Below are positions 32,672 to 43,251 of a stretch of 50,495 nt of DNA, in pieces. How positions within the stretch are numbered: position 1 is the stretch's first letter; every line of letters begins with the position of its first letter. The notes below the pieces were generated by a model. The model saw nothing but the letters and a program-made list of their open reading frames with translations, did not search any database and had not been told where the DNA came from. The stretch is from Flavobacteriales bacterium (GTDB lineage: Bacteria > Bacteroidota > Bacteroidia > Flavobacteriales_D > Crocinitomicaceae): NCBI GenBank assembly GCA_009885545.1, contig VFKM01000128.1:1-50495 (forward strand), in the 5' to 3' direction. Made by a program: the position numbers and the translations under genes.

Positions 32672-33711
32672 CAATTTTGTGTTTTAAATATCAGTTGAGC
32701 AATCACATTATTCCCGCTTTGAGTCAGTTCAAATTCAGCACTATCTTTAAATTGTAGTGCTAATCGTCGTTTTGTATTTTCAATTCCAATTCCTTTTTCA
32801 ACGTTTGATTCATCTACAATTTCACCAGAATTGGTAACTGAAATAGTGATTTTTCCAGCAATTTTCTTTGTTTCAATAATTATTTCTCCTCCATCAACAA
32901 GATTAGAAATTCCGTGTTTAATTGCATTCTCAACAAGCATTTGAAGTGAAAATGGTGGTAACATAAAGTCGTTTATCTCAGCATCTAACGTCATCTTTAC
33001 ATCCAATCGTTCTTCAAATCTGATTTTTTCAAGTTCAAGATAATTTGAAACCATTTCCAGCTCCTCATCTAGCCTTACGAGGTTCTCTCTGCCTAAAATA
33101 AGTGATTTTCTTAGTAAATTTGATAACGTCGTAACGGAAACTTTTGCTTTTGAAGGCTCAATATCAATCAATGCTCTAATACTATTCAAAGAATTAAAAA
33201 GAAAATGTGGATTCAATTGAGAACGAAGATTCTTAAGTTCAATCTCGTTCCTACTTGATTCTAAACTTAAATTATTTAACTCTTGCTTCCTAGATTTCTG
33301 AAAGAAATGGAAGGTGAAATAAATGGAATTCCAAAATAGAATCAAGACAAGAACTGCAAAAACATTGATAATTACATTTAATGTAGTCAAGTTTTCATTT
33401 TCTTTTACGTCTATCATCAAGGATAAAAAAGTTGTTGAGCCCGCAATTAATATTGAACAAATCAATGAACTTATCAAGACCCGAGGAATTAGCGGAGGTA
33501 AACGCAAATCAAGCCAATCCAATTTAAAAAAAGCAAAACGCATCGTATGGGTCCATACTATTCCAAAAATGATAAGACTAACAATATTCGTGATGAATAT
33601 TGCATCAATCTGCTTAGGGTCGTCGGCATAACTAGCTAAGAAAATCAATGAAGCATAAGAAGTCCAACCAATAAATTGCGCAATCCAATAAAGTCTTTTA
33701 CTTGTAGACAT
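32671..33711 (-). CDS. LytS-type sensor histidine kinase (His_kinase/HATPase)
   Basis: A 346-residue membrane kinase. Four helices fill residues about 5-140. Then comes the phospho-acceptor region with H169 in LRSQLNPHFLFNSLNSIR, and a HATPase domain (MLVENAIKHGISN as N box, GIGIENTKRRLALQF as G box). No extracellular sensor domain is seen, so the signal may be sensed in the membrane. It forms a pair with the LytTR regulator that follows. Target genes cannot be read from the sequence. Confidence 0.92.
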   Translation of the reverse strand: MSTSKRLYWIAQFIGWTSYASLIFLASYADDPKQIDAIFITNIVSLIIFGIVWTHTMRFAFFKLDWLDLRLPPLIPRVLISSLICSILIAGSTTFLSLMIDVKENENLTTLNVIINVFAVLVLILFWNSIYFTFHFFQKSRKQELNNLSLESSRNEIELKNLRSQLNPHFLFNSLNSIRALIDIEPSKAKVSVTTLSNLLRKSLILGRENLVRLDEELEMVSNYLELEKIRFEERLDVKMTLDAEINDFMLPPFSLQMLVENAIKHGISNLVDGGEIIIETKKIAGKITISVTNSGEIVDESNVEKGIGIENTKRRLALQFKDSAEFELTQSGNNVIAQLIFKTQN

Positions 33712-33715
33712 ACAA

Positions 33716-33723
33716 CAAAAATA
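33716..33723 (-). promoter_or_regulatory. Candidate -7 box of the two-component pair
   Basis: On the minus strand TATTTTTG matches TAnnTTTG with only 4 bases between it and the kinase ATG at 33711, so the transcript would be leaderless or nearly so. Confidence 0.5.
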
Positions 33724-33824
33724 AGTTCTTCCTTCGATAAATTACTATTTAATTGACAATTGGTAAATGTTTGCTGTTTTATGGATTTATATCGTTTTGG
33801 AATGTTTTTTGACATCTTTACGCC

Positions 33825-34730
33825 GTGAAAAAATTATTCCTTTTATTGATCTTAATTCCTGTTTCTGGATTCACTCAAACTTTTAAAGCAGAAAGGATTG
33901 GTGCATCAATCGGATTATTATTCAATATTGGAACTCACTCAAACAGAGTTGGTGTTTCAGTAAACACATATTATCAAGATCATTTTTATCAAATAAATGT
34001 TGGTTCTTCCTTCACATTCAACCATAAAGGCTATGGAGGAAGAAAAAAATTTTGGGAGTCACAAAATAGCCTAGGGCTAGTTCTTTTAGGAGGAAAAAAA
34101 GAAATTTCACCGGACTTCCAGTTAAACGGTTTGTTACACAATACTTCTTACAATTACGGATTAGGCTACAATTATATTTGGTATTTCGACAACGCCAAAA
34201 CAAGCCAATTGTCTGGTGGTTGGGGTCTACATTTAAAAGCTTTTTCATTTTTATTCGAGAATGATATTTTTGGTGGACAAGGGAAAGATAGATTCAGAAC
34301 AGGTCATATATCTCTTAATTATCGATACGAAGATTTCAAAATCACTGCTGGATTGAATATATGGACGGGTGAAACTGCAAAGTCTGTATGGCATAAAGAC
34401 TCGTTTTATAAATGTCCGAATGGTTATAGGGAATTAGATAACTTGGATTACGGAAAAACAAGTCATGGGATTTTATACGGAGGTATTGCATATAATATTG
34501 GTTACGGGCAATTTGCTGACCTTAGAATTGGAGTTGACAGTGAAAAAATAAGACATGTATTTCAGAATAGACTGATGCATGATTTGATTTTTCTACCAAA
34601 GTCCATTAAGCGTAAAACACCTCATTATCCTAGATTAGATGATGATGGCTGTCCTGTTTTCGAAGATACATTGGTGAGAAAAAGTAGATTTTATTACCAA
34701 CATGGGTTCAATGAAAATTGGTCTAATTAA
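33825..34730 (+). CDS. Secreted protein resembling the polymorphic toxin type 23 (Ntox23) domain family
   Basis: A 301-residue protein with a signal peptide and many beta strands. Starts: ATG is absent; GTG at 33825 (reading MKKLFLLLILIPVSGFTQ). The run FNHKGYGGRKKFWESQNSLG, YNYGLGYNYIWYFDNAKTSQ, NDIFGGQGKDRFRTGHISLN and HDLIFLPK..KTPHYPRLDDDG resembles proteins annotated in Bacteroidota as polymorphic toxin type 23. It is not attached to a delivery module and has no immunity-like neighbour, so a toxin role is doubtful; the strand pattern would also fit an outer-membrane barrel. Single gene. Confidence 0.55.
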   Translation: MKKLFLLLILIPVSGFTQTFKAERIGASIGLLFNIGTHSNRVGVSVNTYYQDHFYQINVGSSFTFNHKGYGGRKKFWESQNSLGLVLLGGKKEISPDFQLNGLLHNTSYNYGLGYNYIWYFDNAKTSQLSGGWGLHLKAFSFLFENDIFGGQGKDRFRTGHISLNYRYEDFKITAGLNIWTGETAKSVWHKDSFYKCPNGYRELDNLDYGKTSHGILYGGIAYNIGYGQFADLRIGVDSEKIRHVFQNRLMHDLIFLPKSIKRKTPHYPRLDDDGCPVFEDTLVRKSRFYYQHGFNENWSN

Positions 34731-34778
34731 CGATTGTTGGCTATTTGTTGATATTATTTTTATTCTGTTATCAAATAA

Positions 34779-36452
<1,674 letters not shown>

Positions 36453-36453
36453 G

Positions 36454-38451
36454 ATGGATAGAAAAACGATCATTGGACTCGTAATTATTGGACTGATTCT
36501 TTCGGTTTTTACAATTGTAAACCAGCCTTCTGAAAAAGAATTGAAAGAGCAACAAAAAGAAGTTGCTTTAATAGATAAAAAAGAAAAGGAAACTGAAATA
36601 GCTGATAAAAAATCCGCTGTTATTGAAGCAAAAAAAGAAGCTGTTGTAAGTACTTTAATCCCTAAGAAAGATGAGAATGGAAAGCAAATTTCAAATGACA
36701 AAGGTTTAGTCTTTATTAATTCTGTCACTAAGCAGGATACAACAATTGCTGAATCGAAGGTTAAAACTCAATTGGCTTCTGCAGAAGAAAAGGGTGAATT
36801 AATTCGATTGGAAAACGAGAAGTTAATCATTGATTTTTCTACTAAAGGTGGCAAAGTTGCAGCTGTGTATTTAAAGGAGTTCGAATCGTATAAAGATTAC
36901 GCAAAGAAAACTAAAAAAGAGAAAAAGGATAAGAATGAGAAAATCAATCCCTTATTGTTATTTAGTGATGGTGATGCAGTGAACGAATTGGTTTTTCCTT
37001 TGAATGGCAAAAAAATCAAAACTGGGAATTACATTTTCTCTGTCAAAAACCAAACTAAAGACGCTATAACTTTTGAATTGGATTTAGGCGATGGACAAAA
37101 AATAGCTAATGTTTACAACCTAAATAAAGATGCATATGATCTTGATTACGCTATCAATATCGATGGATTTGGAGGAAAAGTAAATCCGAAAAGCATTCAA
37201 TTCAATTGGGAAACGGCTTTCAAGAAAACAGAACGTTTGTTCAGTGAGCAAAGAAGAGTTTCTACTATTTGCTTCAATTACCAAAAAGAAGGATTTGATT
37301 ATTTATCTGAAATGGGTGATGATGATATTGCTGCCGAAGATAAAATCGAATGGATTTCATTTAAACAAAGCTACTTCTCAATGTTTTTGCGTCCAGAAAA
37401 TGGTTTTGGTAAGAATGGAACAAGTATGAAGATTAAACAATACCAGCCTGGTGATGTGCGTGAATGGACTCATTTGAAAGACTTTTCAACGAAAGCAAAT
37501 TTAAACATAGATGACTCAGAGAATACGACTATTAAAATGAATTGGTTCTTTGGCCCAAATGATTATGAAACATTGAAATCATACGATCAAGGTTATGATG
37601 ATGTTTTGAATTTTGGATGGGGATTATTCCGTTGGATAAATTTATATGCTGTTCAGCCTTTATTTAATTTGCTAGCAGGAACAGGAATGGGATTAGGAAT
37701 CGCTATATTAATGTTAACGTTAATATTGAAATTTGTCCTAATGCCTATTCAATGGAAGATGTTCGTTTCATCAGCAAAGATGAAAATCTTAAAACCAGAA
37801 GTGGACGAATTAGCAGCTAAATATCCAAATAAAGCTGATGCTACAAAAAAACAAATGGAAATGATGACCTTGTACAGAGAATCTGGTGCTAGTCCTCTTG
37901 CCGGCTGTGTGCCAATGCTGATTCAAATGCCAATATTATTAGCGGTATTCCGATTCTTTCCATCTGCATTCGAATTGCGTCAAAAACCATTCTTATGGGC
38001 AGAAGATTTATCTTCTTACGACTCAGTTTGGGATTTTGGAGTGAACATTTGGCCGTATGGTGATCACATGAGTTTATTTACCATTTTGATGGCTGTAACT
38101 ACCCTTGTTTATACTTACTTGAATAGCGGTAATATGCAGCAGCCACAACAACCTGGAATGCCAAACATGAAAGTTATAATGTACATTTTCCCTTTCATGA
38201 TGATTTTCTTCTTTAACAACTATTCTTCAGGCTTGAGTTATTATTACTTTATTTCAACACTTGTTTCGATTCTAATTATGTTGATGATCAAACAGTTTTT
38301 TGTAGATGAAGCGAAATTAAAACAGAAAATGGCTGACAGAAAAGCTTCAAACTCAGGTCCAGGTAAAGAAAAGAAAAAATCTAAATTTCAAGAGCGATTG
38401 GAGCTAATGCAAAAAATGCAACAAGAGCAAAAGAATAATAGAAAGAAATAA
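36454..38451 (+). CDS. yidC: Membrane protein insertase YidC
   Basis: A 665-residue inner-membrane protein that inserts and folds membrane proteins, alone or with SecYEG. It has an N-terminal helix (IGLVIIGLILSVFTIVN), a charged linker, the large periplasmic beta domain (about 115-370), then the conserved core helices: LLAGTGMGLGIAILMLTLIL, MPIQWKMFVSSAKMKILKPE, SPLAGCVPMLIQMPILLAVF, and NYSSGLSYYYFISTL. A basic C-terminal tail could contact the ribosome. Co-transcribed with pyrG, an order seen in other Bacteroidota; a strong terminator follows. Confidence 0.96.
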   Translation: MDRKTIIGLVIIGLILSVFTIVNQPSEKELKEQQKEVALIDKKEKETEIADKKSAVIEAKKEAVVSTLIPKKDENGKQISNDKGLVFINSVTKQDTTIAESKVKTQLASAEEKGELIRLENEKLIIDFSTKGGKVAAVYLKEFESYKDYAKKTKKEKKDKNEKINPLLLFSDGDAVNELVFPLNGKKIKTGNYIFSVKNQTKDAITFELDLGDGQKIANVYNLNKDAYDLDYAINIDGFGGKVNPKSIQFNWETAFKKTERLFSEQRRVSTICFNYQKEGFDYLSEMGDDDIAAEDKIEWISFKQSYFSMFLRPENGFGKNGTSMKIKQYQPGDVREWTHLKDFSTKANLNIDDSENTTIKMNWFFGPNDYETLKSYDQGYDDVLNFGWGLFRWINLYAVQPLFNLLAGTGMGLGIAILMLTLILKFVLMPIQWKMFVSSAKMKILKPEVDELAAKYPNKADATKKQMEMMTLYRESGASPLAGCVPMLIQMPILLAVFRFFPSAFELRQKPFLWAEDLSSYDSVWDFGVNIWPYGDHMSLFTILMAVTTLVYTYLNSGNMQQPQQPGMPNMKVIMYIFPFMMIFFFNNYSSGLSYYYFISTLVSILIMLMIKQFFVDEAKLKQKMADRKASNSGPGKEKKKSKFQERLELMQKMQQEQKNNRKK

Positions 38452-38465
38452 GTCTTTATTTATAA

Positions 38466-38508
38466 CTAAAAAGTCCCAATTTGAAATCAAAATGGGACTT
38501 TTTTTTAG
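38466..38508 (+). terminator. Strong intrinsic terminator after yidC
   Basis: An A/T-extended stem AGTCCCA/TGGGACT (38472-38478 with 38493-38499), continued inward by TTTGA/TCAAA after one mismatch, closes a 2-base loop and runs into eight T. The preceding A-run makes it usable on both strands. Confidence 0.95.
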
Positions 38509-38565
38509 GGAAATATAGAATAATTATGTGTGTTTAACGTTTAAGATATCTAAACTATACTTTTT

Positions 38566-39264
38566 ATGAAAATAATTGTTTTTCTTATTCTTTTTATCCC
38601 AGTTATTTTTTTCGCTCAAATAAAAGAAAAAGGATATACTTACGGCTATGATATATCAACTGAGATAATTTCCACTCAGAATTTTACTCCAATTCAAAAT
38701 TATCAATACAAAACAGGAGGAATAATCACTTATAACAGCTTACCTTTTCCCATAGATTCAACTTGGATATTGAATATTTACGAAGGAGACATTGTGAAAA
38801 TTACTAATTATCAAAATGATTATGGTCCAGGTGTCGATTACAATGATCCTTTTACAATCTATTACGGTAACGCTGATACAGCGTCATTTGCGTATGTTGG
38901 CAGTGATCCAAATCTTTTAATAATAAAAGAATTTAGTGATTCTGCATATTTTAGAGTTTTAACTGATAATAGTAGTCCAATTTATATTAAGATTATTTTG
39001 AATGAAAAAGCACCTGAAATTGAAACTAATTTATATTCATTAAGTTTTGTTAATCAAAGTGTAATTGATAATAATGTTTCAATTTTCACAGGTTTAGATC
39101 AAGAAGTAAAAGTGCAACTCTATTCAGTTTCAGGTCAAAAAATTGCAGAATGGATTGTAACCAACAAGAAAGTGATTGATATGAGTTCATACCCTGAATC
39201 TCTATATTTTTTCAAATCAATTATTAATAATGAAATTGTAACTGGAAAATATATAAAATATTAA
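38566..39264 (+). CDS. Secreted protein with T9SS type A-like sorting tail
   Basis: A 232-residue protein with a signal peptide (MKIIVFLILFIPVIFFAQ). The body (residues 20-150) is strand-rich with no recognised family; it includes NDYGPGVDYNDPFTIYYGNA. The last 65 residues (VSIFTGLDQEVKVQLYSVSG, QKIAEW, SSYPESLYFFKSIIN, ending GKYIKY) fit a T9SS tail. Convergent with the thiamine-binding-like gene; the two stops overlap by a few bases. Confidence 0.75.
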   Translation: MKIIVFLILFIPVIFFAQIKEKGYTYGYDISTEIISTQNFTPIQNYQYKTGGIITYNSLPFPIDSTWILNIYEGDIVKITNYQNDYGPGVDYNDPFTIYYGNADTASFAYVGSDPNLLIIKEFSDSAYFRVLTDNSSPIYIKIILNEKAPEIETNLYSLSFVNQSVIDNNVSIFTGLDQEVKVQLYSVSGQKIAEWIVTNKKVIDMSSYPESLYFFKSIINNEIVTGKYIKY

Positions 39265-39512
39265 TACAATTCCAACGCTCCTTTCAAGACCTTAACAACA
39301 AAAATCATTTGTCCATATTTCTCAAACGATGTTTTAATCTCTTTGTTTAAAGCGGTCATAACTTCATCATAATCACCAACAAGATGTGTGCTTGTAGTAT
39401 TCACTTTCACTTGTATAGCTGGGTATTGTTTGATTCTTCCGATAAAATCTAAAATTTGAGATTCGTATTCCAATGTTAAAGGGTAATTGCTGATTTCGAT
39501 TGTAGTTTTCAT
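39261..39512 (-). CDS. Thiamine-binding-like (YkoF/MTH1187-type) small protein
   Basis: An 83-residue protein with a ferredoxin-like fold pattern: EISNYPLTLEYESQILDFIG, VKVNTTSTHLVGDYDEVMTA and FVVKVLKGALELY. This resembles the thiamine- or hydroxymethylpyrimidine-binding MTH1187/YkoF group, here as a single half-domain that would work as an oligomer. It starts 17 bases after the proC stop on the same strand. Ligand not provable from the sequence. Confidence 0.7.
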   Translation of the reverse strand: MKTTIEISNYPLTLEYESQILDFIGRIKQYPAIQVKVNTTSTHLVGDYDEVMTALNKEIKTSFEKYGQMIFVVKVLKGALELY

Positions 39513-39528
39513 ATAATTGTTTGTTTGT

Positions 39529-40314
39529 TTATTTCTTTTCGATTTTCTCGTAAGATGTAACGATTCCTTTGATCAAAGCAGAACTAAAACCACTGTGTTC
39601 CATTTCATTCAGACCAACAATTGTGCAACCTTTTGGAGTTGTTACTTTGTCAATTTCTTCTTCTGGATGTGTGCCGTTTGTGATAATTAATTGTGCAGCA
39701 CCTTTAACGGTCTGACTAACAATCTTCGTTGCTGTTTTAGCATCAAACCCTACTTCTATTCCTCCTTGGATCATTGCACGCATAAAACGTAAAACGTAGG
39801 CAATTCCACAAGCGCCAACAATTGTAGCTGATTCCATTAATGTTTCATCAATTACAATGGTTTCTCCCAAAGAATTAAACAATTCGATAATTGCCTTTTC
39901 ACGATTTAAATGGTCATTTTTAAGTGAAATTGCTGTGATTGATTCATTTACAGAAGCCGCTGTATTTGGCATTGCTCTGAAAACATCAAAGTTATCACCA
40001 AGCTCTGCTCCCATTTCTTTTAATGTAATCCCAGATGCAACAGAAACAATTGTATGTTTTTCAGAATCAAAGTATTGCTTGTTTTCGTTTAAAAAAGAGA
40101 TTACGTTGTATGGTTTCAAAGCAATGATAATTATATCACTTTTCTTTATAAGCTCCGGGTTTGATGCTGTAAATAAAGTTTTGGGGCTTTGTAAATGTGC
40201 AAATTCTTTAATTGATCTTTTAGATGCAATAATTTCAACATTTTCATCTTTTAAACGAATTCCGTTCAACAAGGAAAAACCAAGGTTTCCACAACCCACA
40301 ATACCGATTGTCAT
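39529..40314 (-). CDS. proC: Pyrroline-5-carboxylate reductase
   Basis: A 261-residue NAD(P)H enzyme making proline from pyrroline-5-carboxylate. The Rossmann loop is IGIVGCGNLGFSLLNGI; further signatures are IIIALKPYNV, FRAMPNTAASV and the C-terminal KVTTPKGCTIVGLNEMEHSG, which matches the family pattern TPGGxT. It has its own promoter and is co-transcribed with the small thiamine-binding-like gene. Confidence 0.94.
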   Translation of the reverse strand: MTIGIVGCGNLGFSLLNGIRLKDENVEIIASKRSIKEFAHLQSPKTLFTASNPELIKKSDIIIIALKPYNVISFLNENKQYFDSEKHTIVSVASGITLKEMGAELGDNFDVFRAMPNTAASVNESITAISLKNDHLNREKAIIELFNSLGETIVIDETLMESATIVGACGIAYVLRFMRAMIQGGIEVGFDAKTATKIVSQTVKGAAQLIITNGTHPEEEIDKVTTPKGCTIVGLNEMEHSGFSSALIKGIVTSYEKIEKK

Positions 40315-40328
40315 TTTATTTTTTTTGA

Positions 40329-40336
40329 CAAAATTA
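40329..40336 (-). promoter_or_regulatory. Candidate -7 box of proC
   Basis: On the minus strand TAATTTTG matches TAnnTTTG, 14 bases before the proC ATG. Confidence 0.5.
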
Positions 40337-40371
40337 CTATTCTGTAACTTAGATTACGAACATCGTAGACT

Positions 40372-40388
40372 TAATTTTGTTAAATTTG
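40372..40388 (+). promoter_or_regulatory. Two adjacent candidate -7 boxes of the DUF6702-M1 operon
   Basis: TAATTTTG (40372-40379) and TAAATTTG (40381-40388) both match TAnnTTTG, the latter ending 19 bases before the ATG at 40408. Together with the proC box they make a compact divergent promoter region. Confidence 0.5.
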
Positions 40389-40407
40389 TTTCAACTGTTA
40401 AAACTAA

Positions 40408-40932
40408 ATGAGAATTCTCCTATTTATTCTTACTTTATTATTTGCGACTAGTTCGTATGCTCATGAGTATTTTTTTGCATTTGCGGAAGTTGAATACGAT
40501 GAAATGAATGGTCGTATCGAAGCTACAATCACAGTGTCAACACATGACTTCGAATTTTATTTGCAACAGGAAGGAATAATCCAAGGTGATTTAAATAAAA
40601 ATAAAAGTGATTCTGTTAAAATGCTTTTGATTGAAAATGAGATTATTAGACATTTCGATATTAAGGAAAGCTATACAGACGAAGACCAAGAATTAAAAAA
40701 GAAATTAAGTAAAATGAAACTTGAGGGCTTCGAGACTAATCTAAATGGAACAGTCGAGTTTTACCTAAGTTCTCAAGTTTACGAACCATTAAAGACAATT
40801 GAATTTACTTTTGATATTTTAATGGACCAATATCCCAAACAGCAGAATAAAATAAATTTTATTACTAGAGATAAAAAACAAACAATCGATTTTCTTCAGT
40901 CCAATAAGACTCAATTCATCGACATTAATTAA
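40408..40932 (+). CDS. DUF6702 family exported protein
   Basis: A 174-residue protein with a signal peptide (MRILLFILTLLFATSSYA) and mature start HEYFFAFAEVEYDEMNGRIE, the hallmark of DUF6702. The rest (IEATITVSTHDFEFYLQQEG, FYLSSQVYEPLKTIEF, MDQYPKQQNKINF) is a strand-rich domain of unknown role. In Bacteroidota it commonly precedes an M1 peptidase, as here, with a 4-base gap, so it may assist that enzyme. Confidence 0.8.
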   Translation: MRILLFILTLLFATSSYAHEYFFAFAEVEYDEMNGRIEATITVSTHDFEFYLQQEGIIQGDLNKNKSDSVKMLLIENEIIRHFDIKESYTDEDQELKKKLSKMKLEGFETNLNGTVEFYLSSQVYEPLKTIEFTFDILMDQYPKQQNKINFITRDKKQTIDFLQSNKTQFIDIN

Positions 40933-40936
40933 CTAT

Positions 40937-43225
40937 ATGAAAAAACTAGCAATTCTCCTTATTGGTTCTTTACCAATTATCTCCAACGCTCAATCTAAAT
41001 TTGCTCAATTAGAGCAAGAACTGCCAACGCCTAACGAATACAGAACGGCTAGCGGTGCACCAGGACACAACTATTATCAGCAAAAAGCGGATTATAAAAT
41101 TTCTTTAACAATTGATGATGTTACTCAAAAGTTAACAGGTGATGAGACTATTACTTATACCAACAATTCTCCTGATAAATTGGAGTATTTGTGGTTGCAA
41201 CTTGATCAAAATATTTACGACGTAAACTCTGATTCAAAATTGATTGACGTTGAGAAGATGGAAGATTTCAGAAGTATTGGTGATATAAAGAAGAAATTAT
41301 TTTACTATGACGGTGGTTTTAAAATTGAATCTATAACCTCTACTTCTGGACAAAAAATGAGTTATGCAATCAATAAAACGATGTTGCGAATTAATCTAGA
41401 GAAGCCATTACTTCCAAATTCTAGCATTTCTTTTAAAGTAAAATGGTGGTACAACGTGAACGATAGAATGGCAGTTGGCGGTCGTTCAGGATACGAACAT
41501 TTTGAAAAAGATGACAATTACCTTTATACAATCGCTCAGTTCTTCCCAAGAATGTGTGTTTATAATGACGTAACTGGTTGGCAAAATAAACAGTTTTTAG
41601 GGAGTGGTGAATTCACATTACCATTTGGTGATTACGATGTATCTATTACTGTTCCTTCCGATCATATCGTTGGCGCAACTGGAGAATTACAAAACGGTAG
41701 TTCTGTATTGACTTCTGAACAGCGAAAAAGATTTGAACAAGCAAGATTGTCAGACTCTCCAATATTAATTGTAACACAAGCCGAAGCTGAGAAAAAAGAA
41801 TCAAATAGAGAAAAAGGAACCAAAACTTGGAATTTCAAAGCAACGAATGTTAGGGACTTTGCTTTTGCAACTTCGCGTAAATTTATTTGGGACGCACAAG
41901 CTGTTAAGGTAGGCGGAAAAACAATTATGGCAATGTCTTATTATCCAAAAGAAGGAAATCCACTATGGGAGAGATATTCAACGAAACTTGTTGCACACAC
42001 AATTAAAACATATTCAAAATACACAGTAGACTACCCTTATCCAGTCGCAATATCTGTTCATTCGAAATGGATTGGTATGGAATACCCTATGATTTGCTTC
42101 AATGGCGGCCGTCCAGAAGAGGATGGAACTTATTCAGTTGAGACAAAATACGGAATGTGGGGAGTAATCATTCATGAAGTTGGACATAATTTCTTTCCAA
42201 TGATCATCAATTCAGATGAGCGTCAATGGACCTGGATGGATGAAGGGTTGAATACATTCGTTCAATATCTAACAGAACAAGAATGGGAAAGAGGATATCC
42301 GTCAAGCCGAGGGCCAGCCTATTTAATCGCTAATTACATGCGTGGTGATAAAAAGAATATTTCGCCAATTATGACAAATTCAGAGTCGATTTTACAATTT
42401 GGAAATAACGCTTATGGTAAACCAGCAACAGCGTTAAATATTCTTCGTGAAACGATTATGGGACGAGAACTATTTGATTATTCTTTTAAAATGTATTGTG
42501 AAAGATGGAAATTTAAACATCCATCACCGGCAGATTTTTTCAGAACAATGGAAGATGCTTCTGCTGTTGATTTAGATTGGTTTTGGAGAGGTTGGTTCTA
42601 CTCTACTGATAATGTCGATATATCACTGGATCAAGTGAAATGGTTCCAAATGAATACAATGAACCCAGATATCGAAAAACCCTTTAAAGAATCACAAGAT
42701 AAAGCGAAAGATAAATTCGTAGGCGATACGCGTAACAAAGAGTTAATTAAAGAAACAGTAAATGAAAAAGATTCACTAATTGACGATTTCTACGCTAAAC
42801 GGAACATCTATTTGATTGATGCTTTGGACATGAAAGAGTATACTGATTTTAAAAACAAACTAACAGAAGAGGATAAAAAACTATTGAATTCCAACAAGCA
42901 ATTTTATGAATTAAGTTTTTCAAATGTTGGAGGATTAGTTATGCCTTTAATTATTGAAGTAACGTATGTTGACAATTCGACTGAAGTAATTCGCATTCCT
43001 GCTGAAATATGGGCGCAATACCAAGACAAAGTATCTCGTGTTTTGATCTTGGATAAAGAGGTGATTTCATTTCGTTTAGATCCATTTTTAGAAACTGCGG
43101 ACACTGACTTTAGTAATAATAATTGGCCGAGAATTGTAACACCTACTCGATATGATTTGTTTAAACAAAAACAAACTGGGGAGAATCCAATGCAAAGACA
43201 AAAAAGACTTGATGAATTGAAGTAG
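40937..43225 (+). CDS. M1 family metallo-aminopeptidase
   Basis: A 762-residue exported zinc peptidase. A signal peptide (MKKLAILLIGSLPIISNAQ) is followed by the N-terminal beta domain and the catalytic domain with H413-E-V-G-H417 and the third ligand E436 in WMDEGLNTF (HExxH-x18-E). The GxMEN exopeptidase motif appears as IGMEYPMICF, with Y instead of the usual N or A. It removes N-terminal residues in the periplasm or at the surface; no sorting tail is seen. Second gene of the DUF6702 operon. Confidence 0.92.
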   Translation: MKKLAILLIGSLPIISNAQSKFAQLEQELPTPNEYRTASGAPGHNYYQQKADYKISLTIDDVTQKLTGDETITYTNNSPDKLEYLWLQLDQNIYDVNSDSKLIDVEKMEDFRSIGDIKKKLFYYDGGFKIESITSTSGQKMSYAINKTMLRINLEKPLLPNSSISFKVKWWYNVNDRMAVGGRSGYEHFEKDDNYLYTIAQFFPRMCVYNDVTGWQNKQFLGSGEFTLPFGDYDVSITVPSDHIVGATGELQNGSSVLTSEQRKRFEQARLSDSPILIVTQAEAEKKESNREKGTKTWNFKATNVRDFAFATSRKFIWDAQAVKVGGKTIMAMSYYPKEGNPLWERYSTKLVAHTIKTYSKYTVDYPYPVAISVHSKWIGMEYPMICFNGGRPEEDGTYSVETKYGMWGVIIHEVGHNFFPMIINSDERQWTWMDEGLNTFVQYLTEQEWERGYPSSRGPAYLIANYMRGDKKNISPIMTNSESILQFGNNAYGKPATALNILRETIMGRELFDYSFKMYCERWKFKHPSPADFFRTMEDASAVDLDWFWRGWFYSTDNVDISLDQVKWFQMNTMNPDIEKPFKESQDKAKDKFVGDTRNKELIKETVNEKDSLIDDFYAKRNIYLIDALDMKEYTDFKNKLTEEDKKLLNSNKQFYELSFSNVGGLVMPLIIEVTYVDNSTEVIRIPAEIWAQYQDKVSRVLILDKEVISFRLDPFLETADTDFSNNNWPRIVTPTRYDLFKQKQTGENPMQRQKRLDELK

Positions 43226-43251
43226 ATTTTAATTCAGGAGGTAATCAAGCG

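Noticed and set aside
33825-34730. Toxin-immunity pair
   Set aside because: No immunity-like gene, delivery domain or cassette structure; the flanking genes are a two-component pair and pyrG.
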